This document shows, piece by piece, positions 7,386-13,917 of a stretch of DNA of 30,181 nt. The DNA lies in assembly GCA_937982065.1 (NCBI GenBank), contig CALJMO010000040.1, forward strand, positions 1 to 30,181, written 5' to 3'. Within the stretch, counting starts at the first letter, position 1; each line of letters starts with the position of its first letter. Both the position numbers and the translations under genes were made by a program. The notes below the pieces were generated by a model. That model saw only the letters and a program-made list of their open reading frames with translations, ran no database searches and was not told the DNA's origin. Origin of the DNA: an uncultured Collinsella sp. (GTDB lineage Bacteria; Actinomycetota; Coriobacteriia; Coriobacteriales; Coriobacteriaceae).

Positions 7386-7855
7386 GCACATTTACCAAGC
7401 CCGTTCAACTCCCCGTTGGTCAAGGCATCGAGGCTTTCCACTGTGGAAATACTCTTGTAGACGGATGGGCTAAAAACAGATCAGCCTCAGCGCGAAGAAG
7501 AGGATCAGCGGTTATATACGCATCGTATTGCGACGGCGCAGTCGCTGGGTTTTATACGCTGTGCACGCACTCCGTGGCTCGCGAAAATGTTGATGGAGGA
7601 TGGTTCGTGCGGAACTCCCCCTCCCAAGTTCCTACAGTGCTGCTTGGAATGATGGGGGTCGATGAGAAGTTCAAGGGGCTTGGTCTTGGAGCTTCACTAC
7701 TCAAAGATGCCATCGAAAACGCCTTGAAAATCTCTGCCCTGGCAGGAGCGCGAGCTTTGGTTGTCGATCCAGTAGATGATAAGGCGGCAGCATTCTATGA
7801 ACATTTTGGCTTCGCCACCCTACCCGGCACCAACCGAATGGCGCTGAAACTCTAG
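7382..7855 (+). CDS. tacT: GNAT toxin, TacT-type
   Basis: 157-aa GNAT-fold toxin. Characterised TacT-like proteins acetylate the amino group of charged aminoacyl-tRNAs and stop translation. Visible are the N-terminal CGNTLVDGWAKNRSASARRRG (about 21-41), typical of this toxin family, and the acetyl-CoA loop KFKGLGLGASLL (96-107). Tyr139 lies in AAAFYEHFGF, the position of the catalytic tyrosine. The start ATG at 7382 overlaps the antitoxin stop (ATGA); the in-frame TTG at 7376 is less likely. The gene shares the lower GC content of its partner. Which tRNA it targets cannot be read from sequence. Confidence 0.9.
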   Translation: MSTFTKPVQLPVGQGIEAFHCGNTLVDGWAKNRSASARRRGSAVIYASYCDGAVAGFYTLCTHSVARENVDGGWFVRNSPSQVPTVLLGMMGVDEKFKGLGLGASLLKDAIENALKISALAGARALVVDPVDDKAAAFYEHFGFATLPGTNRMALKL

Positions 7856-7887
7856 ATTGTCAGGCGACATCTCCTCCAGCTCCCAGC

Positions 7888-7949
7888 ATGCCTTAAGTTA
7901 CCCTACAAATAAAGATTACACTGAAATGTAGGGTAACTACCCAAGGCAT
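7888..7949. repeat. long two-part inverted repeat between tacT and a metallophosphoesterase
   Basis: The inner arms AGTTACCCTACA (7896-7907) and TGTAGGGTAACT (7927-7938) are perfect over 12 bp. Outer arms ATGCCTT (7888-7894) and AAGGCAT (7943-7949) extend the pairing. It lies between convergent genes, so it may act as a factor-independent block in both directions, but neither side has a T tract. It could also mark one edge of the toxin-antitoxin insertion. Confidence 0.6.
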
Positions 7950-7976
7950 CGTATGAAGTGCTCGCTACGCCCGCCC

Positions 7977-8702
7977 CTACGCAACATCCCAGGGTTGGAG
8001 TTCGTCGCCCAGGCGAACGATGCAGTCGTAGAGCACGGTATGGCGCTCGGCCGGGTTGGCGTCGCGATGAAAATGCCCGTAGTACCAGCGCTTGTAATCC
8101 AAGCGATCTTCCAGCTCATCGAAAAATGCCGTGAGTCGGTCAACGCTGGGACAATTCCAGCCGGGTGCCGGATAAAGCGTGGGCGAAAGCATACGCGTAG
8201 AGCAGGTGTGGGTGACCACGTAGTCGACCTTCCAGCCCACGCTGTCGAGTTTTGTCCGTGCCTCCTCAAAGTTGCGCTCGTCCGGCAACTCCTGCGGCCA
8301 CCAGCTGGAATACGGAATGCGGTATTCCTTGTCCACGCTCGTGGCGCCGCCCATGGTAAAGATCATTGAGCCGTCGAGCTCAAAAACCTCGCCACGCGTC
8401 AGGCGCCGTACGGGAGAGGTATCCGACAGGCGCTGCGTCAGCCCACCGTGCCACAACTCCATGGGGCGCTCCGCCCAGTGATCGAAACGCTCGTGGTTGC
8501 CGTCGACAAACAGCACCGTATAGGGGCGCGACTCCAGCCAGGCGATATCGGCGCACTCCTCGGCAGAGTAATCCCACGGAAAGCCAAAGTCGCCCGCGAC
8601 AATCAGGTAGTCGTCACCCGTCAGACTATCCCCAAGATCCCAGTCGCGAAGCTTTTGCATGTCGACGCCGCCGTGAATATCGCCCGTCACATAGACCGTC
8701 AT
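7977..8702 (-). CDS. calcineurin-like metallophosphoesterase
   Basis: 241-aa phosphoesterase with the full set of two-metal motifs: GDIHGG near residue 7, AGDFG near 36, GNHERFD near 68, a histidine in VVTHTCS and GHFHRD near 210. Length and motif order fit the calcineurin-like superfamily, which includes phosphatases and nucleotidases. The substrate is unknown. The frame is open to 8738, but the ATG at 8702 is preferred because the first beta strand (MTVYVTGDIHGG) starts there and GGGAAG lies about 10 bases upstream. It follows the small membrane-protein gene on the same strand with an 85-bp gap. Confidence 0.88.
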   Translation of the reverse strand: MTVYVTGDIHGGVDMQKLRDWDLGDSLTGDDYLIVAGDFGFPWDYSAEECADIAWLESRPYTVLFVDGNHERFDHWAERPMELWHGGLTQRLSDTSPVRRLTRGEVFELDGSMIFTMGGATSVDKEYRIPYSSWWPQELPDERNFEEARTKLDSVGWKVDYVVTHTCSTRMLSPTLYPAPGWNCPSVDRLTAFFDELEDRLDYKRWYYGHFHRDANPAERHTVLYDCIVRLGDELQPWDVA

Positions 8703-8787
8703 CGGATTACCACTTCCCTGTAAGTCGCTAGCCCGCATTCTGCACGATCACTAAGCCAACCGTTCCAGCTCTTCCATCCCTTAGGGC

Positions 8788-9027
8788 TTACCCCTCGTTC
8801 TTCCATCCAAACGGGTCAAGCACCCAAAAAACCAGATCGAGCACGCCGCCGGTCATCATAGCGCCGGCAAGGGCCATGCAAACGTGCAGAGAGCTGGCAC
8901 TTCGGAGCACGTCGAACGGCCCCAGAACAGCCAGCAGCGCAACCGCTGTGCCGGCAAGGCACAACGCGAGGCACGGCCACGCGTCCTTGACGCACTTCTT
9001 TGCGAGATGCTTGGTGTTGTCACTCAT
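8788..9027 (-). CDS. small two-helix membrane protein
   Basis: 79-aa hypothetical protein with a short basic N-terminus (MSDNTKHLAKKCVKDAW) and two hydrophobic segments (PCLALCLAGTAVALLAVLG and MALAGAMMTGGVLDLVFWVL). It ends in DPFGWKNEG. An inner-membrane hairpin is likely. The frame is open to 9177, but the ATG at 9027 has AAGGAG about 10 bases upstream, and the upstream residues look non-coding. No family recognised. Confidence 0.65.
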   Translation of the reverse strand: MSDNTKHLAKKCVKDAWPCLALCLAGTAVALLAVLGPFDVLRSASSLHVCMALAGAMMTGGVLDLVFWVLDPFGWKNEG

Positions 9028-9244
9028 TGCTATCGAGCTCCTTAGAGGGCCGTTGTTCAGATACATACCGCCGCGGCAGAGCAGAGCGGCAGGGTAAGTG
9101 TCACATGTCGTGCGGTCATCAATGGAGAAACCGCCTGCTCGACCAACCCTTGACGCCGTTTTGCACCGGCGCCCCATCCCCCGCTATCCAGAAAGGCATC
9201 TCTCCCTTCCCCACCGCCACCCAAAAACTCATCCAACATTAATC

Positions 9245-9272
9245 TTGGCTCAAGAATCGCTTAATCTATAAC
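9245..9272 (+). promoter_or_regulatory. candidate promoter of the DUF4342 / two-component operon
   Basis: TTGGCT (9245-9250) and TATAAC (9267-9272) are 16 bases apart. The gene-free stretch 9028-9386 otherwise holds a GGCGGC/GCCGCC hairpin (9301-9321) in the presumed 5' leader and nothing else I can recognise. Confidence 0.4.
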
Positions 9273-9386
9273 CTGCACTATAGAGTTCGACCAAGGGCGG
9301 GGCGGCGTCACGCAGGCCGCCGAACGCAACGCTCGCGCCCGGGCAGATCGTCCGGCGTCGCGCCCATCGAACGAAAGGAACAGGTC

Positions 9387-9929
9387 ATGGACGACCTCGA
9401 AAAAGTTGAAACCATCCGCACCAAGTGCAACGTGAGCTACACCGATGCCAAGGCCGCGCTCGACGCCGCCGACGGCAACGTTTTTGACGCCATCATTTGG
9501 CTCGAGTCGCAGGGCAAGACGCAGACCACGTCGGCGCACGCCGCCACCGAGTCCGCGCCAGTCGATGAGCCCTCAGCCGAGATGGTCGCCGCGCAGGCCG
9601 CCTACGAGAAGTCGAGCGAAAAGACCGACCTTTCCAAGAAGATGGACAGCGTGTGGGAGTACCTCAAAAAGCTCTTCCGCCTGAGCCTGGACACCAAGTT
9701 TATCGCCACGCGCCGCGACGCGATCATCCTCAACATTCCCATCCTGATCCCCATCGTCGCGCTGTTTGCCTGGGGCGCCACGATATGGCTGATGCTGATT
9801 GGCCTGTTCTTTGGCATGCGTTACCGCATCGATAGCGACGGCGACGTGCCCGGCAGCATCAACAACCTGATGGATCACGCCGCCGATGCCGCGGACGGCA
9901 TCAAGCAGAATCTGAACGACGACAAGTAA
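9387..9929 (+). CDS. DUF4342 (UBA-like) membrane-associated protein
   Basis: 180-aa protein with an N-terminal UBA/TS-N-like three-helix domain (DDLEKVETIRTKCNVSYTDA, then DGNVFDAIIWLE, residues 2-40). A charged linker of about 45 residues and a DUF4342 domain follow, with a hydrophobic segment (IILNIPILIPIVALFAWGATIWLMLIGLFFG, about 112-142) that probably crosses or hairpins into the membrane. AAAGGA lies 7 bases before the ATG. Its stop is 18 bases before the response regulator, so the three genes probably form one operon. Its role is unknown. Position suggests an accessory or sensed component of the two-component system, which is inference. Confidence 0.8.
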   Translation: MDDLEKVETIRTKCNVSYTDAKAALDAADGNVFDAIIWLESQGKTQTTSAHAATESAPVDEPSAEMVAAQAAYEKSSEKTDLSKKMDSVWEYLKKLFRLSLDTKFIATRRDAIILNIPILIPIVALFAWGATIWLMLIGLFFGMRYRIDSDGDVPGSINNLMDHAADAADGIKQNLNDDK

Positions 9930-9947
9930 TCGCAGACGGGGGCACGC

Positions 9948-10727
9948 ATGGCACGAATCCTTATCGTAGAGGACGAGGAGAAAATCGCCCGCTTTGTGAC
10001 GCTTGAGCTGGAGCACGAGGGCTACCAGGTGGAGCACGCCGCCGACGGCCGCACCGCCGTGGACCTGGCACTGGAGCGCGACTACGATTTGATTCTGCTC
10101 GATGTGCTGTTGCCGCAGCTCAACGGCATGGAGGTTCTGCGGCGTGTCCGCAAGCACAAGAATGTGCCGGTGATTATGGTCACCGCGCGCGATGCCGTGA
10201 TGGACAAGGTGGCCGGACTCGATGCCGGCGCCGACGATTACCTGACCAAGCCATTTGCGATTGAGGAGCTGTTCGCACGGATCCGCGTGGCGCTGAAGCG
10301 CGCGGAGGCCGTGCGGGAGGCTTCGGGCGTTGGCGGTGTCGGGGCAGGCGCGGCAGGCGGCACGGGTGTCGGCGCCACTGCGATGCCCCCGGTCAGCGAC
10401 TCGACCCAAGCTTCCGCCTCGCCCTCCCCCGCCGCGCTTACCGTTGACTCGGTTGCGCTCGATCCCGACCGCCACGAAGTCACGGTCGGCGGCTCGCCCA
10501 TCGCACTCACGGCCCGCGAGTTCGACGTCCTCGCCCTGCTTATGACACATGCCGAGACCGTGCTCACACGCGAGCGCATCGCGCACGAGGCGCTGGGCTA
10601 CGAATACGTGGGCGACACCAACAACGTCGACGTGCACATCGCGCATCTACGCGCCAAGATCGAAGACGCCGGTGGCGCCCGCATCATCCAGACCGTGCGC
10701 GGGGTGGGCTATGTCTGCCGCGCGTAA
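9948..10727 (+). CDS. OmpR-family response regulator
   Basis: 259-aa DNA-binding response regulator. The receiver domain (1-121) has the acidic pair E8/D9, phospho-acceptor Asp52 in LILLDVLLP, Thr79 and Lys101 in DYLTKPF. A winged-helix effector domain occupies about 165-259, ending with the expected DVHIAHLRAKIE and VRGVGYV. The linker between them is unusually long (about 40 residues) and rich in Gly, Ala, Ser and Pro, probably disordered. It lies between the DUF4342 gene and the kinase, overlapping the kinase start by 17 bases, so the partner is clear. Target genes cannot be read from sequence. Confidence 0.95.
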   Translation: MARILIVEDEEKIARFVTLELEHEGYQVEHAADGRTAVDLALERDYDLILLDVLLPQLNGMEVLRRVRKHKNVPVIMVTARDAVMDKVAGLDAGADDYLTKPFAIEELFARIRVALKRAEAVREASGVGGVGAGAAGGTGVGATAMPPVSDSTQASASPSPAALTVDSVALDPDRHEVTVGGSPIALTAREFDVLALLMTHAETVLTRERIAHEALGYEYVGDTNNVDVHIAHLRAKIEDAGGARIIQTVRGVGYVCRA

Positions 10728-12006
10728 CGCCGAGGCCAAGCGCGTCACCTCCATCGCCCGTGCCATCAACTGGAGCTATATGTGGCGCCGCCTGATGGGC
10801 TACGTCTGGCTCGATCTGCTGCTGATGGTGATTGCGGCGGCGATCCTCGTCTATGGATACAATCAGACGCTGCCCGACGGCGCGTTTACCGCAGGCTGGA
10901 TTCCCGGCGCCACCGTTCGCGGCATGTCGCTGACGCCCGCGCGCGGCTGGGACCTGGCAACGCTCACCTATACCGTCGAGCTTACGCGTACCACCAAGAC
11001 CTTCCCCCTCGCGCAGGACCTCGTCGCGCTATGGCCTCTCTACCTTGTCGTTGTGGGTTGCCAGGTCATCAGCGTGCTCAACATGCTCGGCGGCGCCCGC
11101 CGTGTGCGTCGCACCATGGCGCCGCTCAACGACCTGGCCTTGCGCGTAGACGAGCTCGGCCGCATGCAGCTCTCCGGCGGCAAGATGGAAACGCTGGAGC
11201 AGGCCATCGAGCGCGCAAGCGTCGACTCGCCGAGCGTCACCACCGGCGACGCCGACCTGGCAAGCATCGAGGTCGCACTCAACCGCCTGCTGCGCCAGAT
11301 GCAAGAGGCCAAGCTGCAGCAGATGCGCTTTGTCAACGATGCAAGCCACGAGCTGCGCACGCCCATCGCGGTGATTCAGGGCTACGTAAACATGCTCGAC
11401 CGCTGGGGCAAAGACGACCCGGACGTGCTGGCGGAATCCATCGTATCCCTCAAGGCCGAAAGCGAGCACATGCAGGAGCTTGTGGAGCAGCTGCTGTTTT
11501 TGGCGCGCGGCGATGCCGGGCGCACGGTCCTACGGCGCGCGAATACCAACCTGGCCGCACTGGTCGGCGAGGTATGCGAGGAATCGCAGATGATCGATAC
11601 CGAGCACACGTATCGACTGGCCTTTGACGCTGTGCTTGTCAGCGACCCGCGCTGCGACGCGCCCGTTGACGTGGCGCTCGTGAAGCAGGCTCTGCGCGTG
11701 ATCGTGCAAAACGCCGCCAAGTACTCGGATGCGGGAACGACCGTCACATTTGGCATAACGCCGGATGCGGGCGCGGGCACGATCGACATAAGTGTTGAGG
11801 ACGAGGGCATCGGCATGAACCAGGAATCCGCAGCTCACGCGTTCGAGCGGTTCTACCGTGCCGACAACGCGCGCGATGCCGGCGCACAGGGTTCGGGTCT
11901 GGGGCTTGCGATCGCCAAGTGGATCGTCGACAGCCACGGCGGCGTCATCGGTGTGACCTCGGTCGAAGGGGTCGGCAGCCGCTTTACGATTCGCCTGCCA
12001 CGATAG
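10711..12006 (+). CDS. sensor histidine kinase
   Basis: 431-aa membrane kinase, partner of the upstream regulator. Membrane helices are at about 32-50 (VWLDLLLMVIAAAILVYGY) and 104-127 (LVALWPLYLVVVGCQVISVL), enclosing an extracytoplasmic sensor loop of only about 53 residues. A HAMP-like stretch comes next, then the phospho-acceptor His213 in NDASHELRTP. The ATPase domain has the N box with N334 (IVQNAAKYS), DEGIG (364-368), FERFYRADNAR and GSGLGLA (394-400). The frame is open to 10549, but the ATG at 10711 is chosen because the upstream part is the regulator gene read in another frame. The short loop may sense a membrane or envelope cue. Confidence 0.94.
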   Translation: MSAARNAEAKRVTSIARAINWSYMWRRLMGYVWLDLLLMVIAAAILVYGYNQTLPDGAFTAGWIPGATVRGMSLTPARGWDLATLTYTVELTRTTKTFPLAQDLVALWPLYLVVVGCQVISVLNMLGGARRVRRTMAPLNDLALRVDELGRMQLSGGKMETLEQAIERASVDSPSVTTGDADLASIEVALNRLLRQMQEAKLQQMRFVNDASHELRTPIAVIQGYVNMLDRWGKDDPDVLAESIVSLKAESEHMQELVEQLLFLARGDAGRTVLRRANTNLAALVGEVCEESQMIDTEHTYRLAFDAVLVSDPRCDAPVDVALVKQALRVIVQNAAKYSDAGTTVTFGITPDAGAGTIDISVEDEGIGMNQESAAHAFERFYRADNARDAGAQGSGLGLAIAKWIVDSHGGVIGVTSVEGVGSRFTIRLPR

Positions 12007-12025
12007 GAAGCCCCTCGGCATAAAT

Positions 12026-12059
12026 AAAGGGATAGGGCCACGCGGCCCTATCCCTTTTT
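12026..12059. terminator. bidirectional rho-independent terminator
   Basis: A 14-bp perfect stem pairs 12026-12039 with 12044-12057 around an ACGC loop and ends in five T on the plus strand. The minus strand ends in TTTATTTAT. It lies between the convergent kinase and VOC-protein genes and serves both. Confidence 0.93.
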
Positions 12060-12081
12060 GCCAGCTATGGCAGCTTGTGCG

Positions 12082-12456
12082 CTACTCGCGGCACAGGTGC
12101 ACGGCGAAACCGGCGAACTCGCGCTTAAAATACACGAGCTTGGTGCCGCCGTCGGGCAGCAGCGCGCGCGACTCTTCGTTGACCTCGAGCCCGCGCTCGG
12201 CAAACCACTTCTCAGCTGCATCGATGTCGTTAACGGCAAAGCCGATGTGGCCCTTGGTGCCACGACCGTTCTGCTTCATGATCTCGACCAGCGAATCGTT
12301 GAAGTACGAAACCGGGGTCTCGATGACGGGCAGGCCCATCATCGTCGAGAACAGCTCCGCGATTTCCAGGGCGTCTGCCGGGTCGGTGGCGTTAATGCCC
12401 ACATGGGCAACGCGCATACCAAAGAGCTCTACCGGGTTGGCGTTCTGCTCACTCAT
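12082..12456 (-). CDS. VOC (glyoxalase/bleomycin-resistance fold) protein
   Basis: 124-aa metal-binding vicinal-oxygen-chelate fold protein. It starts with the typical strand MRVAHVGINATDPADALEIAELFSTMMGL (about 14-42) and has a second half beginning KGHIGFAVNDIDAAEKWFAERGLEV. It closes with KLVYFKREFAGFAVHLCRE. Histidines at the strand starts are candidate metal ligands. The substrate is unknown; relatives act on hydroxyacids, glyoxals or sugar-derived intermediates. It follows the PTS IIB gene by 11 bases and is surely cotranscribed with it, which hints at sugar metabolism. Confidence 0.85.
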   Translation of the reverse strand: MSEQNANPVELFGMRVAHVGINATDPADALEIAELFSTMMGLPVIETPVSYFNDSLVEIMKQNGRGTKGHIGFAVNDIDAAEKWFAERGLEVNEESRALLPDGGTKLVYFKREFAGFAVHLCRE

Positions 12457-12467
12457 GCAGTCAGCGC

Positions 12468-12755
12468 CTACTGAGCCATGACGTCGAGAACGGCCTTCTC
12501 GGCGGCAACGCGGTTCATGCCGGTCATGAAGGGCACGCCACTCACGTACGGGCAGGTGAGGCCCTCGGGGGCAACGGTGGTGGCGATCAGCAGGTCAGCG
12601 CCCTCGTCGCAGTAATCCTTGGCCTCGGAGATGGCGCACTGCACGATCTCGTACTTGTCGGCATAACCGTTGGCGTCGAGCAGGGTAGCGACCTTCTGGG
12701 CAACGAGCGTGGAAGTAGCAGCGCCAGCACCGCAAGCCAAAACGATCTTCTTCAT
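12468..12755 (-). CDS. PTS EIIB subunit, galactitol type
   Basis: 95-aa phosphocarrier subunit of a sugar phosphotransferase system. It has the characteristic N-terminal MKKIVLACGAGAATSTLVAQ with phospho-acceptor Cys8, then the domain's alternating strands and helices, ending in RVAAEKAVLDVMAQ. EIIB normally passes phosphate from EIIA to sugar bound by EIIC in the membrane. Neither IIA nor IIC is next to it here, and the following gene is a VOC protein, so it is an orphan IIB in this window. AGGGAG lies 9 bases before the ATG. It may work with a IIA/IIC encoded elsewhere or act in regulation. Confidence 0.88.
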   Translation of the reverse strand: MKKIVLACGAGAATSTLVAQKVATLLDANGYADKYEIVQCAISEAKDYCDEGADLLIATTVAPEGLTCPYVSGVPFMTGMNRVAAEKAVLDVMAQ

Positions 12756-12918
12756 AGGTAATGTCTCCCTTCATGGTTTACTTTAGGTAAGTGTACCGCA
12801 GCGAGCGATGGCACTCGGCCTCGATGAGCTTTTATGCCAGTTTGCTTGCGCGCTGCGTATAATACATCTAGTACGTGTTGTCATACCGCTCGCTTTATGA
12901 GCGACTAAGGACCCTAAT

Positions 12919-13542
12919 ATGCCCGATTCCCGCACCCTCTGGACCGCCGTCGTTATCATCTGCATCGCCGTGTCGGTGTTCTTTAGCGTCAAAAAACGCA
13001 CCACGTTTAAACGCCTGCAGCAATTGATGGCCGCCAAGCAGTGGGACGAGTTCGATCGTTTGCTCGACGGCAAACTCACCAGCATGCTGTACCCGCGCTA
13101 CAACCGCGACTACCTGCGTCTGAACTCCTATCTGCTGCGCGAGGACCACGAGCGTGCCAGCGAGATGTTCGACCTGCTGCTGGGACTCAACCTCCCCAAG
13201 ATGCAGCGCGTCGACCTGGTGATCAAAGCCTTTAACTACTACGTTGGCCAGGAGGACCGCAAAAAGTCCAAGGAGCTTCTGCACGAGATCAAGGGCTTTG
13301 AGGGCGGTCAGGCCGAGGCGGTCGCACACGAATGCCAGCTGATGTACGACACGATGATCCTCAAGCGCCACAACGACATTCCCGAGCTGGAGCGCATGCT
13401 CGAGGATGTCGGCGACGACCCGGTCAAGCGCTGCCGACTGGAGTACCTGCTGGCCCTGCAGTATCAAAACAAGGGCGACGAGGCAAAGTTCCAAGAGTTC
13501 CTGGAGAAGTCGGGCCAACACTCGATGGCCGTCAACGCGTAA
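12919..13542 (+). CDS. membrane-anchored helical-repeat (TPR-like) protein
   Basis: 207-aa hypothetical protein. Residues 7-24 (LWTAVVIICIAVSVFFSV) form one N-terminal membrane anchor, followed by basic KKRTTFKRL that should stay in the cytosol. The rest is regular helix pairs of about 34-36 residues (KQWDEFDRLLDGKL, REDHERASEMFDLLLGLNL, QEDRKKSKELLHEIKGF, KGDEAKFQEFLEKSG), which resembles a TPR or similar solenoid. This suggests a scaffold for protein contacts at the inner membrane. AAGGAC lies about 6 bases upstream of the ATG, and a TATAAT box (12858-12863) is a candidate -10. It is transcribed away from the EIIB gene. Confidence 0.8.
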   Translation: MPDSRTLWTAVVIICIAVSVFFSVKKRTTFKRLQQLMAAKQWDEFDRLLDGKLTSMLYPRYNRDYLRLNSYLLREDHERASEMFDLLLGLNLPKMQRVDLVIKAFNYYVGQEDRKKSKELLHEIKGFEGGQAEAVAHECQLMYDTMILKRHNDIPELERMLEDVGDDPVKRCRLEYLLALQYQNKGDEAKFQEFLEKSGQHSMAVNA

Positions 13543-13573
13543 CGGACGGCTTGTGCTAGACTTCTAGTCTCAC

Positions 13574-13658
13574 GGGGGCGTGGCGGAATTGGCATACGCA
13601 GGAGACTTAAAATCTCTCGCCGCAAGGATTGTGGGTTCGAGTCCCACCGCCCCTACCA
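13574..13658 (+). tRNA. tRNA-Leu (anticodon UAA)
   Basis: Acceptor arms GGGGGCG and CGCCCCT pair over 7 bp, with a G-U at the end. The discriminator is A and CCA is encoded. The anticodon loop CTTAAAA gives anticodon TAA between GAGA/TCTC arms, and a class II extra arm follows. The T arm GTGGGTTCGAGTCCCAC is canonical. The rare UUA codon it reads is used sparingly in this GC-rich window. Confidence 0.96.
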
Positions 13659-13670
13659 TATGATTGCTTG

Positions 13671-13709
13671 CGAGCCCGTGTTCCCCAGGGATGCGGGCTC
13701 GTTTCTTTT
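13671..13709 (+). terminator. rho-independent terminator after tRNA-Leu
   Basis: CGAGCCCG (13671-13678) pairs with CGGGCTCG (13694-13701), followed by TTTCTTTT. It begins 12 bases after the tRNA CCA end. Confidence 0.88.
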
Positions 13710-13791
13710 GGACGCCGTCAACTGCAGAGCAGCTCATTTGGGACGGGGCTTTTTTGACTACTTTTTCCGCCCACCCAATGAGTTTCTTACC

Positions 13792-13875
13792 ACATTTTCC
13801 GATGGAAAAACGTGGTTGTCTCGCACATTTTCCGATGGAAAAACGTGGTTGTCTCGCACATTTTCCGATGGAAAC
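13792..13875. repeat. 33-bp tandem array of palindromes, likely operator
   Basis: A 33-base unit starting ACATTTTCCGATGG repeats at 13792, 13825 and, in part, at 13858. The first two copies are identical. Each holds the palindrome TTTTCC-GAT-GGAAAA (13795-13809, 13828-13842, with the third one base shorter per arm at 13861-13875). The third copy sits where the -35 of the following gene would be, with a TATACT -10 at 13889-13894. The array is short, has no variable spacers and no nearby cas genes, so it is not CRISPR. Confidence 0.75.
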
Positions 13876-13917
13876 ACCCAAATGGCCTTATACTAACCGA
13901 GAGGGTTGGGAGGCAAT

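Noticed and set aside
9573..10646. 357-aa minus-strand frame over the DUF4342 and regulator genes
   Set aside because: Antisense shadow; the plus-strand proteins carry clear receiver and winged-helix motifs.
13792..13875. Possible CRISPR array
   Set aside because: Only 2.5 copies, the whole 33-bp unit repeats without variable spacers, and no cas genes are present.
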